Shown piece after piece: positions 41,733-52,474 of a DNA stretch of 64,000 bases. A program made the translations under genes and the position numbers. The DNA comes from Porphyrobacter sp. ULC335 (lineage in GTDB: Bacteria; Pseudomonadota; Alphaproteobacteria; Sphingomonadales; Sphingomonadaceae): assembly GCF_025917005.1 (NCBI RefSeq), contig NZ_CP078091.1, forward strand, positions 2,170,001 through 2,234,000. Reading direction: 5' to 3'. The stretch's first letter is position 1. Each line of letters opens with the position of its first letter. The notes under the pieces are model-generated. The model worked only from the letters and a program-made list of their open reading frames with translations, was not told where the DNA came from and made no database searches.

Positions 41733-42185
41733 GTGAAGCTGGGAAGACTGAACCACATAGGGGTCGCCACGCCCTCCATTGCGGACTCGATCGCGTTCTA
41801 CCGCGACGTCATGGGCGCGACGAAGATCCACACGCCGTTCGACCTTGAGGAGCAGGGCGTGAAGGTCTGCTTCGTCGACACCCCCGGCGCGGACGGTGCG
41901 ATGAACGGAACGCAAATCGAGCTGATCGAGCCGCTGGGCGAGAACTCCACGCTCGCAGGCTTCCTCGCCAAGAACCCCTTGGGCGGGCAGCATCACCTGT
42001 GCTTCGAAGTGCCCGACATCGCCGAGGCGCGCTCCGAGTTCGAGGCGCTCGGCAAGCGCATCCTCGGCCTCACCCGCATCGGCGCGCACGGGACCCCTAT
42101 CTTTTTCGTCCATCCCAAGGACATGGGCGGCATGCTTACCGAGATCATGGAAACGCCGAAGGACGGCACCCACTGGTCTGATTGA
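41733..42185 (+). CDS. mce: Methylmalonyl-CoA epimerase
   Basis: 150-aa VOC-fold metalloenzyme converting (S)- to (R)-methylmalonyl-CoA, the step between propionyl-CoA carboxylase and the mutase. Metal ligands are in LNHIGVA, GQHHLCFEV and MLTEIMETP. The start is GTG 41733 with GAGAGAGGAA upstream; the remnant at 41567 shows that the related allele used ATG. Length is normal. Confidence 0.93.
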   Translation: MKLGRLNHIGVATPSIADSIAFYRDVMGATKIHTPFDLEEQGVKVCFVDTPGADGAMNGTQIELIEPLGENSTLAGFLAKNPLGGQHHLCFEVPDIAEARSEFEALGKRILGLTRIGAHGTPIFFVHPKDMGGMLTEIMETPKDGTHWSD

Positions 42186-42191
42186 ACCCCT

Positions 42192-42270
42192 TGTCATTCC
42201 CGCGAAAGCGGGAACCCAGAGCGGCACGCGGTGCCCTCGGCCCTGGGGCCCCGCTTTCGCGGGAATGACA
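42192..42270. repeat. Palindromic intergenic repeat ('gtcattcccgcgaaagcggg' type)
   Basis: Arms 42192-42218 and 42244-42270 are inverted copies of TGTCATTCCCGCGAAAGCGGG with few differences. It lies between mce and the enoyl-CoA hydratase; the hydratase ribosome site (GGAGAGAA) begins just outside the right arm. Confidence 0.85.
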
Positions 42271-42287
42271 GAATTGGAGAGAAAACA

Positions 42288-43073
42288 ATGTCCTACGAAA
42301 CCATCCGCGTCGACCGTGAAGGCCCGCTGCTCACCATCACCCTCAACCGCCCCGAGCGGCTCAATGCCATGCCGCCCGCGATGGCGGACGAGCTGGGGCA
42401 GGCGTTCTACGATCTGGGCGACGCGCGCGCGGTGCTGATCACGGGGGAGGGCAAGGGCTTTTGCTCAGGCGCGGACCTTTCGGCGCGCGGCTCCGGCTCG
42501 GCGCTGGGCGGCAAGGGCGGCAGCCATGAGGCGCTGATCAATCACTATAACCCCGCAGTCAGCCAACTGATCCGCGCGAGCGTGCCGGTGATCTGCGCGG
42601 TCAACGGCCCGGCGGCGGGCGTCGGCTGCTCGCTCGCCTTGGCTGCCGATTTCACCATCGCCGCCAAGAGCGCCTATTTCCTGCAAGCCTTCGTGAACAT
42701 CGGCCTCGTGCCCGATGGGGGATCGACCTGGCTGCTCGCCCGCGCCATCGGCCGCGCGCGCGCCACGCGGATGATGATGCTGGGCGAGAAGATCAGCGGC
42801 ACGCAGGCCGAGGAATGGGGCCTCATCTACAAGTGCGTCGAGGATGCCGACCTCATGACCGAAGCCCGCGCGCTGGCCGAGAAGCTGGCGAACGGGCCGA
42901 CGGTCGCCTACGCCACGATGAAGCGCAACATCGCCACCGCGATGGACCAGAACCTCCAGATGGTGCTGCTCGCCGAGGCCGAGGGCCAGCGGATTGCGGG
43001 CGCGACGAAGGACGCGATGGAGGGCGGCATGGCCTTCCTCCAGAAGCGGAAAGCCGAGTTTAAGGGGGAGTAA
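42288..43073 (+). CDS. Enoyl-CoA hydratase/isomerase
   Basis: 261-aa crotonase-family protein. Oxyanion-hole motifs are GKGFCSGADLSARG and NGPAAGVGCSLALAADFTIA. The start ATG 42288 is preceded by GGAGAGAA; a longer frame starting inside the repeat is rejected. Located between mce and scpA, it probably supplies propionyl-CoA from branched-chain or odd-chain acyl-CoA breakdown, although it could act in phenylacetate-type (PaaG) chemistry. Confidence 0.88.
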   Translation: MSYETIRVDREGPLLTITLNRPERLNAMPPAMADELGQAFYDLGDARAVLITGEGKGFCSGADLSARGSGSALGGKGGSHEALINHYNPAVSQLIRASVPVICAVNGPAAGVGCSLALAADFTIAAKSAYFLQAFVNIGLVPDGGSTWLLARAIGRARATRMMMLGEKISGTQAEEWGLIYKCVEDADLMTEARALAEKLANGPTVAYATMKRNIATAMDQNLQMVLLAEAEGQRIAGATKDAMEGGMAFLQKRKAEFKGE

Positions 43074-43086
43074 CGCTCCCAAAACT

Positions 43087-43164
43087 CCGTTCGTATCGAG
43101 CGGAGCGCGAAGCGCGCAGTCGAGATACCCCGCGCGGTGTCTCGACTTCGCTCGACACGAACGG
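43087..43164. repeat. Palindromic repeat ('cgttcgt-tcgag' type) before scpA
   Basis: Arms around 43087-43118 and 43133-43164 pair CCGTTCGT(A/G)TCGAG with CTCGACACGAACGG and further inward. It ends 2 bp before the first candidate ATG of scpA and replaces any normal leader there. Confidence 0.8.
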
Positions 43165-43166
43165 AT

Positions 43167-45428
<2,262 letters not shown>

Positions 45429-45440
45429 CGTCTACTCCCT

Positions 45441-45544
45441 CGTCATTGCGAGCCGAAGGCGAAGCAATCCAGCTTCTGACCTAGACGCAGGTGGCCACGG
45501 CAGAAACTGGATTGCCGCGTCGCCTGCGGCTCCTCGCAATGACG
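45441..45544. repeat. Palindromic repeat ('cgtcattgcgag...caatccag' type)
   Basis: Arms 45441-45472 and 45507-45544 share CGTCATTGCGAG and GCAATCCAG in inverted order, a repeat type common in many proteobacteria. It begins 12 bp after scpA. The right flank GACGAAGGGG acts as the ribosome site of the next small gene. Confidence 0.85.
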
Positions 45545-45558
45545 AAGGGGCGTGCGCC

Positions 45559-45795
45559 GTGACATTTCCGCGAAGGTTGCAGATTCTCGGCGTAGTTTTG
45601 GTCTTCGCGGGCTTCCTGACCTCACCGCTAAAGCCCTATGTTTTTCGCTGCGGCATGAAGCCGGTTGATCTGCTGGAAGGCCCCTGCACAGCGTTCAAGG
45701 AATGGCATTCGCCCATCGGATTTATTCCCCTCGCGCTGGGCGTTGTAGCGATTGCCGCCAGCGTCGTTCTCAAGAATCGAGAAAGCAATAAATGA
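45559..45795 (+). CDS. Small two-TM membrane protein
   Basis: 78-aa protein with hydrophobic segments near residues 6-23 and 53-70 and a Cys-containing periplasmic loop (FRCGMKPVDLLEGPC). GTG 45559 is preferred, with AAGGGG 6 bp upstream; the longer frame begins inside scpA and runs through the repeat. Its TGA overlaps an ATG (ATGA) that opens a remnant of bioB. No family is recognised. Confidence 0.6.
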   Translation: MTFPRRLQILGVVLVFAGFLTSPLKPYVFRCGMKPVDLLEGPCTAFKEWHSPIGFIPLALGVVAIAASVVLKNRESNK

Positions 45796-45869
45796 CCCAC
45801 CCCCGCACCGACTGGGGCCGCACCGAAGGCTTGCTGAGGGGAGCACCTGCGCGGAGGACGGCGGAGTGA
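45792..45869 (+). pseudogene. Orphan 5' remnant resembling the start of bioB
   Basis: A 25-codon frame starts at ATG 45792 (ATGA overlap with the previous gene). Its first 12 residues, MTHPRTDWGRTE, match the start of BioB ([12 protein letters not shown]) 1.06 kb downstream; over the shared PRTDW.RTE codons 25 of 27 bases agree. After that the similarity ends. The frame stops at a TGA overlapping the GTG of the next gene (GTGA), so ribosome flow is kept across the junction. Confidence 0.6.
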
Positions 45870-46297
45870 GAGCAAAAGCTCTTCTTGCGTTCGTGACCGC
45901 ACTCGTCGCCACCACGTCTCTCGAAACCCCGGTTCATGCCTGCGCAACGCTGTCACCAGAGGGCTTGAGGAAATTCGAGCGGTACAAGTCACGCTTTCTT
46001 GCCGAAGAGAGCGACAAGAGGATTACCGGAACCTTTCATCTCGAATGGGAATACCTCGACGAGCAAGAAAATTACCAGGCCCGCGTGGGTTATGTGGAGG
46101 TGGAAACGCGCAGAGGCGTGCACAGATACCAGCTGTTTATCCCTGATGAGATCAATTGCGGCTTTCCCAATTACGATGTGCAGGATGGCCGGCGAGGGAC
46201 GTTCTACCTCAAGAAAGACGAAGACCCTGATCCCGATGATCTTGAGGACGGGGTGATCGACAATTTTGCTTTCGTCCACTTCGAGCCGCGCGATTGA
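45866..46297 (+). CDS. Secreted protein of unknown function
   Basis: 143-aa protein with a signal peptide (hydrophobic AKALLAFVTALVATTSL, cleavage near VHA) and an acidic, beta-rich mature part containing two Cys residues. GTG 45866 follows GGAGGACGGCG. The longer upstream frame begins in the preceding gene and is rejected. Its stop is followed directly by ATG 46298. Codon use is less GC-rich than the core genes. Family not recognised. Confidence 0.6.
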   Translation: MRAKALLAFVTALVATTSLETPVHACATLSPEGLRKFERYKSRFLAEESDKRITGTFHLEWEYLDEQENYQARVGYVEVETRRGVHRYQLFIPDEINCGFPNYDVQDGRRGTFYLKKDEDPDPDDLEDGVIDNFAFVHFEPRD

Positions 46298-46840
46298 ATG
46301 ACCCTCGGCCTCTCCGTAAATGACTTGCTTCCGCGTGCCCGGTATGTTCGCATTGCTCTGGTGGTCATTGCCGGTGTGATCGTCGCATCCTGCGCGCCTG
46401 AACACGCTGACGTGGCAGCGGCGGACACGGTTGCGCCCGCTCCGGCGGCCACTTTGGCCGGCGAGACAGAGGACTGCGCCGACGTTACGCCCAACGCCGC
46501 CTACACCCAGTGCTTCGGGCAGCTCGCCCTTGCGGCTCAGGGCGATGTTGCGGCGGAGATGACGAAGGCGCGCAAGCTGGCCCAAGCGGCCGACGCGGAA
46601 TACAGCCGCTATGCGCCGGGCTCCTTGACGGCGGATGCCAAAACGCAGCTCGCACGCCATCTGGCCATGTCGCACGACAACTGGTTGCGCTATGCCGAAG
46701 GGCAGTGCGAATTGGAAGCCACTGCCGCGCGCGGCGGCAGCGGCACTGACACCTTGCGGCAAAAATGCCTCTTGCGCCTTGCGCGCCTGCGGCTAGCCGA
46801 ATTGCGCGGCGCCGAGGCGCTGATTGATGGAAACAGGTAG
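46298..46840 (+). CDS. Chimeric lipoprotein, LprI/DUF1311-like body with borrowed N-terminus
   Basis: 180-aa protein. Residues 1-15 ([15 protein letters not shown]) match the start of the DUF3445 protein at 48820 (11 of 15 identical). From residue 16 the sequence becomes a lipoprotein signal ([14 protein letters not shown], Cys32) followed by a Cys-bearing helical domain ([48 protein letters not shown]) like LprI/DUF1311 lysozyme-inhibitor-type proteins. The normal start of the lipoprotein appears lost and replaced. Whether the long n-region still allows export is not known. Confidence 0.7.
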   Translation: MTLGLSVNDLLPRARYVRIALVVIAGVIVASCAPEHADVAAADTVAPAPAATLAGETEDCADVTPNAAYTQCFGQLALAAQGDVAAEMTKARKLAQAADAEYSRYAPGSLTADAKTQLARHLAMSHDNWLRYAEGQCELEATAARGGSGTDTLRQKCLLRLARLRLAELRGAEALIDGNR

Positions 46841-46850
46841 GATATTACGT

Positions 46851-47864
46851 TTGTCTCACGTCCCCCGCACCGACTGGACCCGCACCGAAATCGCGGCCCT
46901 TTTCGACCTGCCCTTCACCGAGCTGCTGTTTCAGGCCGCCAGCGTCCACCGCGCCTACCACCCCGCCACTGAAGTCCAGCTCTGCACCCTGCTCAGCATC
47001 AAGACCGGCGGGTGCCCTGAGGATTGCGGCTATTGCTCGCAATCGGTGAAAGCGGATTCCGGCGTTGAGGCCACCAAGCTGATGGACGTGCAGGCCGTGC
47101 TCCAGCGTGCGGCGCAGGCCAAGGATGCGGGCTCGCAGCGGTTCTGCATGGGCGCGGCGTGGCGCAATCCCAAGGACCGCGACATGCCCGCGATTGTCGA
47201 GATCGTGAAGGGGGTTCGCGACATGGGGCTGGAAACCTGCATGACGCTGGGGATGCTCGAACCGCATCAGGCGGAGATGCTCGCGGACGCGGGCCTCGAT
47301 TACTACAACCACAATATCGACAGCAGCCCTGAGTATTACGAGCGGGTGATCTCCACCCGCGATTTCCAGTGCCGTCTGGATACGCTGGACCATGTGCGCA
47401 AGGCGGGGATCAATGTGTGTTCTGGCGGGATCGTCGGCATGGGCGAGACGCGAGAGGACCGGGTGGGGTTCGTCCACACCCTCGCCACCCTGCCGCAGCA
47501 CCCGGAGAGCGTGCCGGTCAACGCGCTGGTGCCCGTGAAGGGCACGGTGCTGGGCAACATGCTGGCCGATACGCCGCTCGCCAAGATCGACGATATCGAG
47601 TTCGTCCGCACGGTTGCCGTCGCCCGCATCACCATGCCGCGCTCGATGGTGCGGCTGTCGGCCGGGCGCGAGTCGATGAGTGAAGCCACGCAGGCCCTGT
47701 GCTTCCTCGCGGGCGCGAATTCGATCTTCACCGGCGACAAGCTGCTGACCGCGCCCAATGCGGGCGACGACAAGGACGGCGCGCTGTTCGCCAAGCTGGG
47801 TCTGACCGCGCTCAAGGGCGAGGAACCCGCGCGGGCGTGCAAGGCTGCGGTGGCGGCTGAGTGA
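46851..47864 (+). CDS. bioB: Biotin synthase
   Basis: 337-aa radical-SAM enzyme inserting sulfur into dethiobiotin. The CxxxCxxC cluster motif is CPEDCGYC, followed by [15 protein letters not shown] and GETREDRV. The TTG at 46851 aligns with the ATG of the upstream remnant and has AGGTAGGA before it; ATG 46827 inside the upstream gene is the alternative. Biotin is the cofactor of the propionyl-CoA carboxylase encoded on both sides, which explains its place in the cluster. No other bio genes are visible. Confidence 0.93.
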   Translation: MSHVPRTDWTRTEIAALFDLPFTELLFQAASVHRAYHPATEVQLCTLLSIKTGGCPEDCGYCSQSVKADSGVEATKLMDVQAVLQRAAQAKDAGSQRFCMGAAWRNPKDRDMPAIVEIVKGVRDMGLETCMTLGMLEPHQAEMLADAGLDYYNHNIDSSPEYYERVISTRDFQCRLDTLDHVRKAGINVCSGGIVGMGETREDRVGFVHTLATLPQHPESVPVNALVPVKGTVLGNMLADTPLAKIDDIEFVRTVAVARITMPRSMVRLSAGRESMSEATQALCFLAGANSIFTGDKLLTAPNAGDDKDGALFAKLGLTALKGEEPARACKAAVAAE

Positions 47865-47879
47865 TTGTTTCGATCCCCT

Positions 47880-47962
47880 CGTCATCCCAGCGAAAGCTGG
47901 GACCCAGGGCGGCAAGCGCGGCTCCATGCGGCCCTAGGCCCCAGCTTTCGCTGGGGTGACGG
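47880..47962. repeat. Palindromic intergenic repeat ('gtcatcccagcgaaagctggg' type)
   Basis: Arms 47880-47905 and 47937-47962 are inverted copies of CGTCATCCCAGCGAAAGCTGGG(A)CCC. It lies between bioB and the esterase-like gene and ends 9 bp before that start. Confidence 0.85.
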
Positions 47963-47971
47963 AAGAGAGTT

Positions 47972-48823
47972 ATGCGGCTCGCCCCTTTCCTTCTTCCGCT
48001 TCTCGCGGCCGCGACTGTAGCGAGCGCTGAACCCGCGCCGCAGCCTCAACCCCTCACCATCGGCGAGACCGTGACCCTTGAAGCACTCGGTGCGGCGCGC
48101 GAGGTCAACATCATCCTGCCGCCCGACTACGCCAAGGAGCCAGACAGGCGCTGGCCGGTGGTCTACCAGCTTGATGGCGCGGTGACGCAGGACCTGATGA
48201 TGGGCGCAGGGCTGATGCGCTGGGGGGCGCTGTGGGGGCGGAGCCGGGATGCGATTATTGTCGGGATCGAGACCAAGGACCGCCAGCGCGAACTGCTCCC
48301 CGCGACGGGCGATCCGGCAGAACGCGCGAAGTATCCCACCGCGGGCGAAAGCGCTGCGTTCCGGGCGTGGCTGGCGGGGACGGTCAAGCCGCTGATCGAA
48401 GCGCGCTATCGCCATGATGGCACCGCGTTTCTGGTCGGCGAAAGCGCGGCGGGGCATTTCGTGGTCGAGACCTGGGCGGAGGCCCCGGGCCTGTTCACCG
48501 GCTACGCGGCGATCTCCCCCAGCATGCAATGGGATTTCGAGGCGCTCAGCCGCCGGGCCCTGGGCGAGGGCAAGCGCCCGCCGCTCTATCTCAGCCTCGC
48601 GGACGAGGGCGGGTCGACCGAGACGGGCATGGAGCGCCTGCTGGGCGTGCTGCCCAAGGACCAGCCTTTCTGTTTCTCCGACCGCCGCAAGCAGCTGCGC
48701 CACGCTACGAGCTTGCACGGGTTGCTGCCTGAGGCTCTGCAATATCTGATACCGACCGAGGCGGATTGGCTGGAGGAATACGGCATGGTTCTGCGGTGCG
48801 AACGACGGGGAGGGGAGGGGTGA
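47972..48823 (+). CDS. Secreted esterase (IroE/EsteraseD-like alpha/beta hydrolase)
   Basis: 283-aa protein with a signal peptide (MRLAPFLLPLLAAATVASA) and an alpha/beta hydrolase domain. The nucleophile elbow is GESAAG and the oxyanion-side segment PVVYQLDGA resembles IroE/Fes-type esterases. The substrate is unknown. The stop overlaps the next start (GTGA). The start lies 9 bp after a palindromic repeat. Confidence 0.8.
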   Translation: MRLAPFLLPLLAAATVASAEPAPQPQPLTIGETVTLEALGAAREVNIILPPDYAKEPDRRWPVVYQLDGAVTQDLMMGAGLMRWGALWGRSRDAIIVGIETKDRQRELLPATGDPAERAKYPTAGESAAFRAWLAGTVKPLIEARYRHDGTAFLVGESAAGHFVVETWAEAPGLFTGYAAISPSMQWDFEALSRRALGEGKRPPLYLSLADEGGSTETGMERLLGVLPKDQPFCFSDRRKQLRHATSLHGLLPEALQYLIPTEADWLEEYGMVLRCERRGGEG

Positions 48824-49611
48824 CCCTCGGCTTTTCGGTCGACAGCCTGCTCCCCAAGGCGCGCGGGGGTGGGCAGCTTCGCATGGGGCTGGTGAAGCTG
48901 GAGGAGCATGAGTGGCTCGACCCCACGCCAGACCGCGCGAAGCGGGCCGAGAGCTTTGCGGAGTGGCCTGAAGGCGTGCAGTTAACACCCGAGGTGGACG
49001 CTGCCGGGCGCGAACTTGCCGCGATGCTGGGCGTGGAAGGCGCCCTCTCCGAAGCCGCGCTCGCCACCCACGAGGACCTGTGCCTGCTCACGAAACGCGA
49101 GGACGAGGACGTCTACCGCCTGATCGGCGCGGCGGTCGCATGGCCTTCGGACTGGCACCCCGCCGAGAAGATCGGGCTTCCCCTGCGGGCGCTGCATGCG
49201 CCCATCGCGGGCTATGAGGAGCAGCTCGCCACCGGGGTCGACCGCTTTATGGAAACCCTGCGCCCCGGCCCGATCTACGCCCGCTGCAACTGGTTCATCG
49301 CCGCCACCGGAGAGCGCCGCTGGCTCCCCGACCGGCCCCCGCAAGAGGCCTTCGCCCACGTCACACCTGACAACGCAGGCGCGACGCTGTTCGTGCGCTC
49401 TGAACGCCAGACGCTCCGGCGCTTGCCGCAAACGGGCGCGATCCTGTTCGGCATCGGAATTTATGTCGAACCGCTCGGCAAGCTCTCTCCCTGCAATATC
49501 GCCATGCTGGGCAAGGCGGTGCAAACCCTCGTCAGCGGCGAGGGTGACCGCAGGGGCGCGCCCGCCTATGCGGAAAGCCTGATCGCCTTTGCTGAAAGGA
49601 ACGCCGCATGA
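48820..49611 (+). CDS. DUF3445 heme-dependent oxidative N-demethylase-like protein
   Basis: 263-aa protein of the DUF3445 group, related to the alpha subunit of heme-dependent oxidative N-demethylase. Family-like segments are the start TLGFSVDSLLPKARGG, MGLVKLEEHEWL, DWHPAEKIGLPLRALHAPI, NWFIAATGERRW and FVRSERQTLRRLPQTGAILFGI. It may bind heme through a PAS-like fold. Start GTG 48820 overlaps the esterase stop. The first 15 codons have a diverged counterpart at 46298. Confidence 0.82.
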   Translation: MTLGFSVDSLLPKARGGGQLRMGLVKLEEHEWLDPTPDRAKRAESFAEWPEGVQLTPEVDAAGRELAAMLGVEGALSEAALATHEDLCLLTKREDEDVYRLIGAAVAWPSDWHPAEKIGLPLRALHAPIAGYEEQLATGVDRFMETLRPGPIYARCNWFIAATGERRWLPDRPPQEAFAHVTPDNAGATLFVRSERQTLRRLPQTGAILFGIGIYVEPLGKLSPCNIAMLGKAVQTLVSGEGDRRGAPAYAESLIAFAERNAA

Positions 49612-50057
49612 TCGCCTCGCTCATCCTTCCGCTGCTGCTGCAATCGGCCGAGCCGCCCGTGCCGGGCTGGAATTGTGCAAACCCGATGGTGCAGCAGGAA
49701 ATGAACTGGTGCGCCGGGCAGGACTATGCCGCCGCCGATGCCGAGCTGAACGCGCAGTGGAAGATCACCGCGTCCATCATGAAGGAGCGCGACACCGGAA
49801 TGGAGGCCGATTTCGGCCCGATCAACCCCGTGACCCCACGCGAGGATGCAGCGGCGCGGATGGCCTATACCGGCCACTTCCAGACCTTGCTTGAAGCCCA
49901 GCGTTCATGGCTCACTTATCGCGATGCGCAGTGCCGGCTGGAGGGGTACAGTTTCTTGGGCGGGTCGGCGCAGCCGATGATCGTGGCCGGATGCCTCGCC
50001 ATGCTCACCCGCCAACGCACGCAGGAATTGCGCGATCTCGCCGAAGTCCTCGGATGA
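49608..50057 (+). CDS. Secreted LprI/DUF1311-like protein
   Basis: 149-aa protein with a short signal peptide (MIASLILPLLLQSAEPP) and a Cys-rich helical domain (WNCANPMVQQEMNWCAGQDY ... RSWLTYRDAQCRLE ... MIVAGCLAMLTRQRTQELRDL) of the LprI/DUF1311 type, a family that includes lysozyme inhibitors. The ATG overlaps the previous stop (ATGA). It is the second such protein in the cluster, with the chimera at 46298. Confidence 0.8.
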   Translation: MIASLILPLLLQSAEPPVPGWNCANPMVQQEMNWCAGQDYAAADAELNAQWKITASIMKERDTGMEADFGPINPVTPREDAAARMAYTGHFQTLLEAQRSWLTYRDAQCRLEGYSFLGGSAQPMIVAGCLAMLTRQRTQELRDLAEVLG

Positions 50058-50141
50058 CGCCCCAAATCCGCTAGCTTGCAGCCAGCGCAAACCCTCGGCA
50101 TAGCCACCGGCACAACAAGCCCCTGGAGAGAGGTCTCACCC

Positions 50142-52196
50142 TTGTTCTCGAAAATCCTGATTGCCAACCGCGGCGAAATCGCCTGCCGGGTCATCACCAC
50201 AGCTCGCAAAATGGGGATCAAGACCGTCGCGGTCTATTCCGATGCCGATGCCCGCGCGCCGTTTGTCGCCATGGCGGACGAGGCGGTGCATATCGGGCCT
50301 TCGCCCGCGGCCGAAAGCTATCTGATCGCGGACAAGATCATCGCCGCCTGCAAGCAGACCGGCGCGGAGGCCGTGCACCCCGGCTACGGCTTCCTGTCGG
50401 AGCGCACCTCCTTCGCCGAGGCGCTGGCGAAGGAAAACATCGCCTTCATCGGCCCGCCGGTGAACGCGATCGCCGCGATGGGCGACAAGATCGAATCCAA
50501 GAAGCTCGCCAAGGAAGCGGGCGTCAATGTCGTCCCCGGCTTTGTCGGCGAGATCGAGGATACCGAACACGCGGTGCGTATCTCGAACGAGATCGGCTAT
50601 CCGGTGATGATGAAGGCCAGCGCGGGGGGCGGGGGCAAGGGGATGCGCCTTGCCTACAACGAGGCCGACGTGCGCGAAGGCTTTGAAAGCGTCAAGCGCG
50701 AGGGGCTCAACTCCTTCGGCGATGACCGCGTGTTCATCGAGAAGTTCATCCTCAACCCGCGCCACATCGAAATCCAGATCCTCGGCGATCAGCACGGCAA
50801 TATCCTCTACCTCAACGAGCGCGAATGCTCGATCCAGCGCCGCCACCAGAAGGTGGTCGAGGAAGCGCCGTCGCCCTTCGTCACGCCCAAGATGCGCAAG
50901 GCGATGGGCGAGCAATGCGTCGCCCTGTCGCGCGCTGTCGGTTACTATTCTGCGGGCACCGTCGAACTGATCGTCAGCGGCGCGGACCCGACGGGGGAGA
51001 GCTTCTACTTCCTCGAAATGAACACCCGCCTGCAGGTCGAACACCCCGTCACCGAAGCGATCACCGGCATCGATCTGGTCGAGCAGATGATCCGCGTCGC
51101 CGCTGGCGAGAAGCTGGCGATGACGCAGGACGATATCGGCATCGATGGCTGGGCGATCGAAAACCGCGTCTATGCCGAAGACCCCTATCGCGGGTTCCTG
51201 CCCAGCACCGGGCGGCTGGTGCAATATTCGCCTCCGCTCCCCGGCTGGACCGAGGACGAGACAGTGGCGGGCAAGCCCCGGCGCGGGGTCGCGCGCGGAA
51301 CTGGTTCGGTGCGGGTCGATGACGGCGTCTATGAAGGCGGCGAAGTTTCGCGCTTCTACGATCCGATGATCGCCAAGCTGATCACCTGGGCCCCGACCCG
51401 CGATGAAGCGGCGGACTTGCAGATCGAGGCGCTCGACAATTTCCGCATCAAGGGGCTCGGCCACAACGTCGATTTCCTCTCCGCGATCATGCAGCACCCG
51501 CGCTTCCGCTCGGGCGAGCTGACCACGGGTTTCATCGCCGAGGAATATCCGGACGGGTTCCACGGCGCGGCGACCTCCGATGATGTGAAGCGCATCCTCG
51601 CCGCTGTCTGTGCGGGCAACGAGTTCACCCTGCAAAGCCGTGCGCGGCAAATCACCGGGCAGCTCGATACACCGCAGCCGGTGACAAGCGAATGGCTGGT
51701 GAAGATCGGCGACGAGCGGGTTGAAGTCACGCTGGGCGACGGTCACGCGATGGTTGGCGGCGTGCGGGTCGATGGCACTTGCACCTGGCGCCCCGGCATG
51801 GTGCAGGCCGAGGCGACCGGCAAGATCGGAGAAGGGGCGGAGCATCGCCTGGGCCTAATCGTCGAGCGTGTCGGTAACCAGTGGAAGGTCACGACCCGCG
51901 GCGCGGCGCATACCGCGCTGGCGTTGCCGCTGCGCCTTGCGCGTCACGAATCGCTGATGCTCGAAAAGGTGCCGCCGGATTTGTCGCGGTTCCTGATCTG
52001 TCCGATGCCGGGGATGCTGGTGAAGCTCCACGTCGCCGAGGGCGAGACGGTGCAGCCCGGCCAGCCGCTCGCCACGGTCGAAGCGATGAAGATGGAAAAC
52101 ATCCTGCGCGCCGAAAAGGAAGGCGTGATCGCCAAGATCAACGCTGCCGAGGGCGAGAGCCTCGCGGTGGATGCGGTGATCCTCGAACTCGAATAA
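50142..52196 (+). CDS. pccA: Propionyl-CoA carboxylase alpha subunit
   Basis: 684-aa biotin carboxylase/biotin carrier subunit. The start is TTG 50142 (FSKILIANRGEIACRV) after GGAGAGAGG. Biotin carboxylase motifs are KASAGGGGKGMR, the ATP-grasp EMNTRLQVEHPVTE and the C-terminal biotinyl Lys in VEAMKMEN. The region between (about 480-600) is the BT domain that docks PccB. It completes the propionate pathway in the cluster. Confidence 0.95.
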   Translation: MFSKILIANRGEIACRVITTARKMGIKTVAVYSDADARAPFVAMADEAVHIGPSPAAESYLIADKIIAACKQTGAEAVHPGYGFLSERTSFAEALAKENIAFIGPPVNAIAAMGDKIESKKLAKEAGVNVVPGFVGEIEDTEHAVRISNEIGYPVMMKASAGGGGKGMRLAYNEADVREGFESVKREGLNSFGDDRVFIEKFILNPRHIEIQILGDQHGNILYLNERECSIQRRHQKVVEEAPSPFVTPKMRKAMGEQCVALSRAVGYYSAGTVELIVSGADPTGESFYFLEMNTRLQVEHPVTEAITGIDLVEQMIRVAAGEKLAMTQDDIGIDGWAIENRVYAEDPYRGFLPSTGRLVQYSPPLPGWTEDETVAGKPRRGVARGTGSVRVDDGVYEGGEVSRFYDPMIAKLITWAPTRDEAADLQIEALDNFRIKGLGHNVDFLSAIMQHPRFRSGELTTGFIAEEYPDGFHGAATSDDVKRILAAVCAGNEFTLQSRARQITGQLDTPQPVTSEWLVKIGDERVEVTLGDGHAMVGGVRVDGTCTWRPGMVQAEATGKIGEGAEHRLGLIVERVGNQWKVTTRGAAHTALALPLRLARHESLMLEKVPPDLSRFLICPMPGMLVKLHVAEGETVQPGQPLATVEAMKMENILRAEKEGVIAKINAAEGESLAVDAVILELE

Positions 52197-52474
52197 GCGG
52201 GCACGCGCGGGGCGGTCGCAAGTGCCGCCTCACAACGCTCTCGACTCACCTTGCCTGCGGCACCGTGTGACGCCGACTTTGCGCCATGGCGTAAGAATGA
52301 TGCGCAAGGCCGGAAGAATGTTCCGCATTCTGTTGCATCTTTGCGCCAGATTAGTGATTTCCGACACAAAATTCCTTCGGCGTCTGGTCTACAATTCGTC
52401 GTGTGAGAAACTCGTTTTGCCGAATCGCGGAATTCGCCGCGCGGTAGATTGAGCCTCAAGCTGGAGGATTGGTC
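52197..52474. other. Intergenic region after pccA
   Basis: A 278-bp gap that is more AT-rich than its surroundings in its second half (52300-52440). A 76-codon frame here has no ribosome site or family-like sequence and is not called. A TACAAT box near 52391 could be the -10 of the next small gene. No clear terminator was found. Confidence 0.35.

Noticed and set aside
50136..51845. A 569-codon open frame antisense to pccA
   Set aside because: Opposite a clear biotin carboxylase gene; no conserved motif.
52222..52452. A 76-codon frame after pccA
   Set aside because: No Shine-Dalgarno, no family-like sequence, and it ends just before a better supported gene.
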